IMG/VR virus record: IMGVR_UViG_3300009684_002147
Coordinates: 1-34,116 of that record
Strand: one strand, 5' to 3'
Origin: a virus
DNA length: 34,116 nt
Part shown: piece by piece, positions 31,811 to 34,116 of the stretch
Layout: every line of letters starts with the position of its first letter
Position numbering within the stretch: position 1 is the stretch's first letter
Program-made: the position numbers and the translations under genes
Notes under the pieces: model-generated
The model's database searches: none
Told to the model about the DNA's origin: nothing
What the model saw: only the letters and a program-made list of their open reading frames with translations

Positions 31811-33022
31811 TTAAAAAAATGGTTCTATATTGTTGTTGCCAACACCCTCATCATGGTCTTCACTAATTCCTAATTGATTTAATGCTTTTCGATATTCATC
31901 TTGTTTAATATCATCTTTAACACTATAAATAATTTCCTTAACAATTTTTTTTCCTAATTTTGCTCCAGATATAATTTCCCTTATTTGTTTATGAAATTCT
32001 ATTGCAGGTAAAGAAGCTAATTCACAATATACATGATGTTTTAAATTAAAATCATCTGGGTCAATTGCTTGTGTGAATTTAGTCCATAAAGCTGGACCAA
32101 TTCGCATATCCCATGGCTCTGCTGCTAAGAAATCTGCCTTATTTGTAACGTATTCAATAAGTTTTTTATTTTTTGGTAACCCATGCGCTGATAAAAGTTC
32201 CATAACGCCTTTAACAATTTCATGAATTAATACTGGAAAAACCATCGCTTGTGCGTGTATTTTTGATTTAGGATTTTTTTTAGTTGGATAATCAACCGAT
32301 ACCATACCACCAACAACACCATCATCCATTTTAGGAACAACATAATAAATATAATCAGCCGCTGACATCATTTTATTATAACGGTTAGGAAGTTTTGGGT
32401 CTAAATCTAAAAGCTCTTCGTCCACCATATGAAACATATGATTACATTTTTTTGCTGCACCTTGTGTCATTGCATTTAAAAATCTTCTTTTATATACTTC
32501 TTCATTGGCATTTACTAAATCATCATGTGAATCAAATTCCATTCCCTCAACGCTCATAGGTTTTGGATGCTTTTTAGCCCCTTCCAATGTAATTTCGGTA
32601 GTTAATTCCGCAATAATTTCAACAGCATCCTCACTCATGTTATATTCTTCACGAATCATTTTAATTGCTAAATCTTCTAAAGCTTTTTTATGCTTGGATT
32701 CGATTGCAATTGTTTCGTAAACCAATGGCATCATATTTTTTATCAAAGCTTTATTGTCTATTTCATCAACATCAAATGCTCTTTTATATCTTCTACAAAC
32801 ATCATTAAAACGTTCACCCATTATTTTTTGTTCAAATGAAACCTCATCCCCTTCTGGGAATGCTGGATGCTTGCCCAACGAATGTCTTTGTAATAGCAAA
32901 TCTTCTTCCAATTCAGGATGCATTCTTTCAAGCATACCTTCAGGATAAACCACAGCTTCGTTTAATTGTGGTTTTTTAGTCGCATTAAGAAGTGCTTTAG
33001 CTGCTAATTTTTTATAACTCAT
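31811..33022 (-). CDS. Probable virion protein, unknown, upstream of terminase
   Basis: The 403-residue product has a basic helical start, MSYKKLAAKALLNATKKPQLNEA, containing a QLNE site at 19-22 that would suit the prohead protease. The rest is helical, with ELEEDLLLQRHSLGKHPAFPEGD, a long helical middle (KHKKALEDLAIKMIREEYNMSEDAVEIIAELT), and a beta/helix part (VVPKMDDGVVGGMVSVDYP; FPVLIHEIVKGVMELLSAHGLPKNKK). No enzyme motif is convincing. The lone IHEIVK does not make an HExxH. Its start overlaps the previous stop by a base. It is probably a structural or assembly protein of the T4-like module. Confidence 0.65.
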   Translation of the reverse strand: MSYKKLAAKALLNATKKPQLNEAVVYPEGMLERMHPELEEDLLLQRHSLGKHPAFPEGDEVSFEQKIMGERFNDVCRRYKRAFDVDEIDNKALIKNMMPLVYETIAIESKHKKALEDLAIKMIREEYNMSEDAVEIIAELTTEITLEGAKKHPKPMSVEGMEFDSHDDLVNANEEVYKRRFLNAMTQGAAKKCNHMFHMVDEELLDLDPKLPNRYNKMMSAADYIYYVVPKMDDGVVGGMVSVDYPTKKNPKSKIHAQAMVFPVLIHEIVKGVMELLSAHGLPKNKKLIEYVTNKADFLAAEPWDMRIGPALWTKFTQAIDPDDFNLKHHVYCELASLPAIEFHKQIREIISGAKLGKKIVKEIIYSVKDDIKQDEYRKALNQLGISEDHDEGVGNNNIEPFF

Positions 33023-34032
33023 TATATTAAATCTTTTACTTTAATTATTCTTTTTTCGGTAACAGGTTGTTCTTTAGATTTTGATAAATCTTTAGATTTT
33101 GATAAATTTTTAATACTAGAAATTAAAGTACCCAACCCATTTCTAGGAACACCAATCATTTCAGCAAATGTCGCAATTACTTCCGCCTTTGCTTTGTCAT
33201 TAGCAATAGTGTTAATGATATTTTCAGGAATTTTACTCTTAATCATTCCCATTAATTTTTTTGCCTTTTTATTCATCTCAATATCATCTTTAGAAATAGT
33301 ATTATCAACTTCAACCATTGGTTTTTTTTTACTAGCACCAAATAATGTTTCATCAACATATCTTTTAAAATTTTTAATTCCCATATACTCTTCATCAGGT
33401 GTCATACTAGCCTTTGCCAATTCTTCAATTGTTTTAAACTTTCTAGCCTTCTTAGTTTTTTTGTTTACGATATAATGTTTATACCCTTCAAAACTTGGAT
33501 GTGTTTCATCTTTACTATTTTTAGTGTCGTTAGAAATATCTTCAGTTGCATATATGGTATTCATTTCAGGTCCTTCTGGTTCCACAACTCCTTCTTCAGA
33601 TTTAATATTTTTTGCAATATTTTTCTCAAAATCTTCTACACTATAAATAATATTTTCACCATTTTCATCGGTTTCGTCTAAAGAATATACCCCCATTACT
33701 TTTTTCTTATCTGGCGTCAATGCTCTAACCATTTGATATTGTTTGTTATCAATTGTAAATGGTTTAGAAATTTCATTAGTTTCTAAATCTTTGACATCAG
33801 AAAGATATATTAATTTATCGCCTATTAGTTCTAATTTTTCTTCAACAACATTAACGGTTACCCCCTTTATTTTGCTAAGATTTTTTTGCACATTAGGGTC
33901 ACCTAAATCTTTTTTCTTAACATTTATAGTACTTGTTTTTGAACCACTTGTTGATGCTGGTGTTGTTGATTGTGAATAACTTTGAATGCCCATATCCAAA
34001 GCACCTTCAATTATTTTATTTTTGTTTTTCAT
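33022..34032 (-). CDS. Lys-rich hypothetical protein, possible virion component
   Basis: The 336-residue product starts MKNKNKIIEGALDMGIQSYSQS, with an IIE site near residue 9 and a Ser/Thr-rich linker. A beta region follows (KLELIGDKLIYLSDVKDLETNEI, then ITFDNKQ-like strands FTIDNKQYQMVRAL). Then come an acidic middle, a KPMVEVDN segment and a helical C-terminal part with a duplicated LSKSKD unit. It overlaps the partial gene before it by 17 bases and the next gene by one. No family is recognised. Confidence 0.6.
   Translation of the reverse strand: MKNKNKIIEGALDMGIQSYSQSTTPASTSGSKTSTINVKKKDLGDPNVQKNLSKIKGVTVNVVEEKLELIGDKLIYLSDVKDLETNEISKPFTIDNKQYQMVRALTPDKKKVMGVYSLDETDENGENIIYSVEDFEKNIAKNIKSEEGVVEPEGPEMNTIYATEDISNDTKNSKDETHPSFEGYKHYIVNKKTKKARKFKTIEELAKASMTPDEEYMGIKNFKRYVDETLFGASKKKPMVEVDNTISKDDIEMNKKAKKLMGMIKSKIPENIINTIANDKAKAEVIATFAEMIGVPRNGLGTLISSIKNLSKSKDLSKSKEQPVTEKRIIKVKDLI
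33071..33106 (-). repeat. Two 18-base tandem repeats
   Basis: TCTTTAGATTTTGATAAA occurs twice in a row, coding LSKSKD-type repeats near the C-terminus of the 336-residue protein. The copies are exact, pointing to a recent duplication. Confidence 0.85.
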
Positions 34033-34116
34033 ATTTATTCGTGTTTACCAATATTAGGTCTTTTTCATATAATGTTGCGTCAACATTTTCTTTAGCCTCA
34101 CCAAACTTAAAACATA
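34016..34116 (-). CDS. C-terminal end of a gene cut by the window edge
   Basis: On the minus strand a frame open to the right edge ends at TAA (34016-34018). The last 33 residues read CFKFGEAKENVDATLYEKD and then LILVNTNKYEKQK. It overlaps the next gene by 17 bases, as tightly packed phage genes do. Too little is present to name it. Confidence 0.55.
   Translation of the reverse strand, partial: CFKFGEAKENVDATLYEKDLILVNTNKYEKQK

Noticed and set aside
32200-32240. HExxH-like string (IHEIVK) in the 403-residue protein
   Set aside because: The second His is missing, so it is not a zinc peptidase motif.
1-34116. Classic T4 late promoter TATAAATA
   Set aside because: It was not seen at consistent positions upstream of late genes. 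The ATATTTAT-type motif is used at those positions instead.

Overview
This window is a piece of a large, AT-rich, tailed-phage genome with a T4-type (myovirus) head and packaging module. The evidence is the minus-strand order large terminase, portal, four small genes, prohead protease, acidic scaffold, gp23-like major capsid protein. This reproduces the T4 order 17-20-21-22-23 with other small genes in place of 67/68. A gp5-like baseplate OB-fold protein, a PhoH-like ATPase and a gp55-like late sigma factor fit the same picture. A Bacteroidota (Flavobacteria-like) host is an inference. It rests on A-rich start regions with few Shine-Dalgarno sequences, low G+C, a secreted nuclease whose signal peptide ends in NGFSQ, and one TAnnTTTG-like element. 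No tRNA, CRISPR array, insertion sequence or integrase was seen. The genetic code looks standard.

Layout. (a) 1-6084, plus strand: a tightly overlapping cassette of sugar/polyol metabolism genes. It holds a kinase fused to a glycosyltransferase-like domain (cut by the window edge), class II aldolase, DUF1796-like protein, HAD phosphatase, glycosyltransferase-like protein, small GDPD-like phosphodiesterase and a double nucleotidyltransferase. (b) 6109-10778, plus strand: PhoH, a degenerate HAD-like protein, an unknown, a GT4-like and a GT2-like glycosyltransferase with a 50-residue membrane protein between them, and the putative late sigma factor. (c) 10879-16509, plus strand: virion genes (baseplate/tail), a leader-bearing small protein and a holin-like protein. 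(d) 19248-16513, minus strand: small accessory proteins. Three share an 11-residue N-terminal leader (MKK-[LV]-IKKLLRE type), and a secreted DNA/RNA nuclease lies among them. (e) 34116-19327, minus strand: virion unknowns, terminase (with intein), portal (with intein), small head-region genes, protease, scaffold and major capsid protein.

How it works together. An AT-rich motif, ATATTTAT followed by TAAT/TATTA-type bases, stands in sense orientation before eight transcription units on both strands. It is a good candidate for the phage late promoter, read with the gp55-like sigma factor. Rho-independent terminators follow the capsid gene, the gene at 23476 and the gene at 31811.

The most interesting points are: two complete inteins with LAGLIDADG endonuclease domains in the two interacting parts of the DNA-packaging motor; a shared N-terminal leader ending in an (L/I)xE site that looks like a T4-type capsid-targeting sequence, carried by acetyltransferase-like and HExxH proteins that may be packaged and injected; and the unusual sugar-nucleotide cassette.
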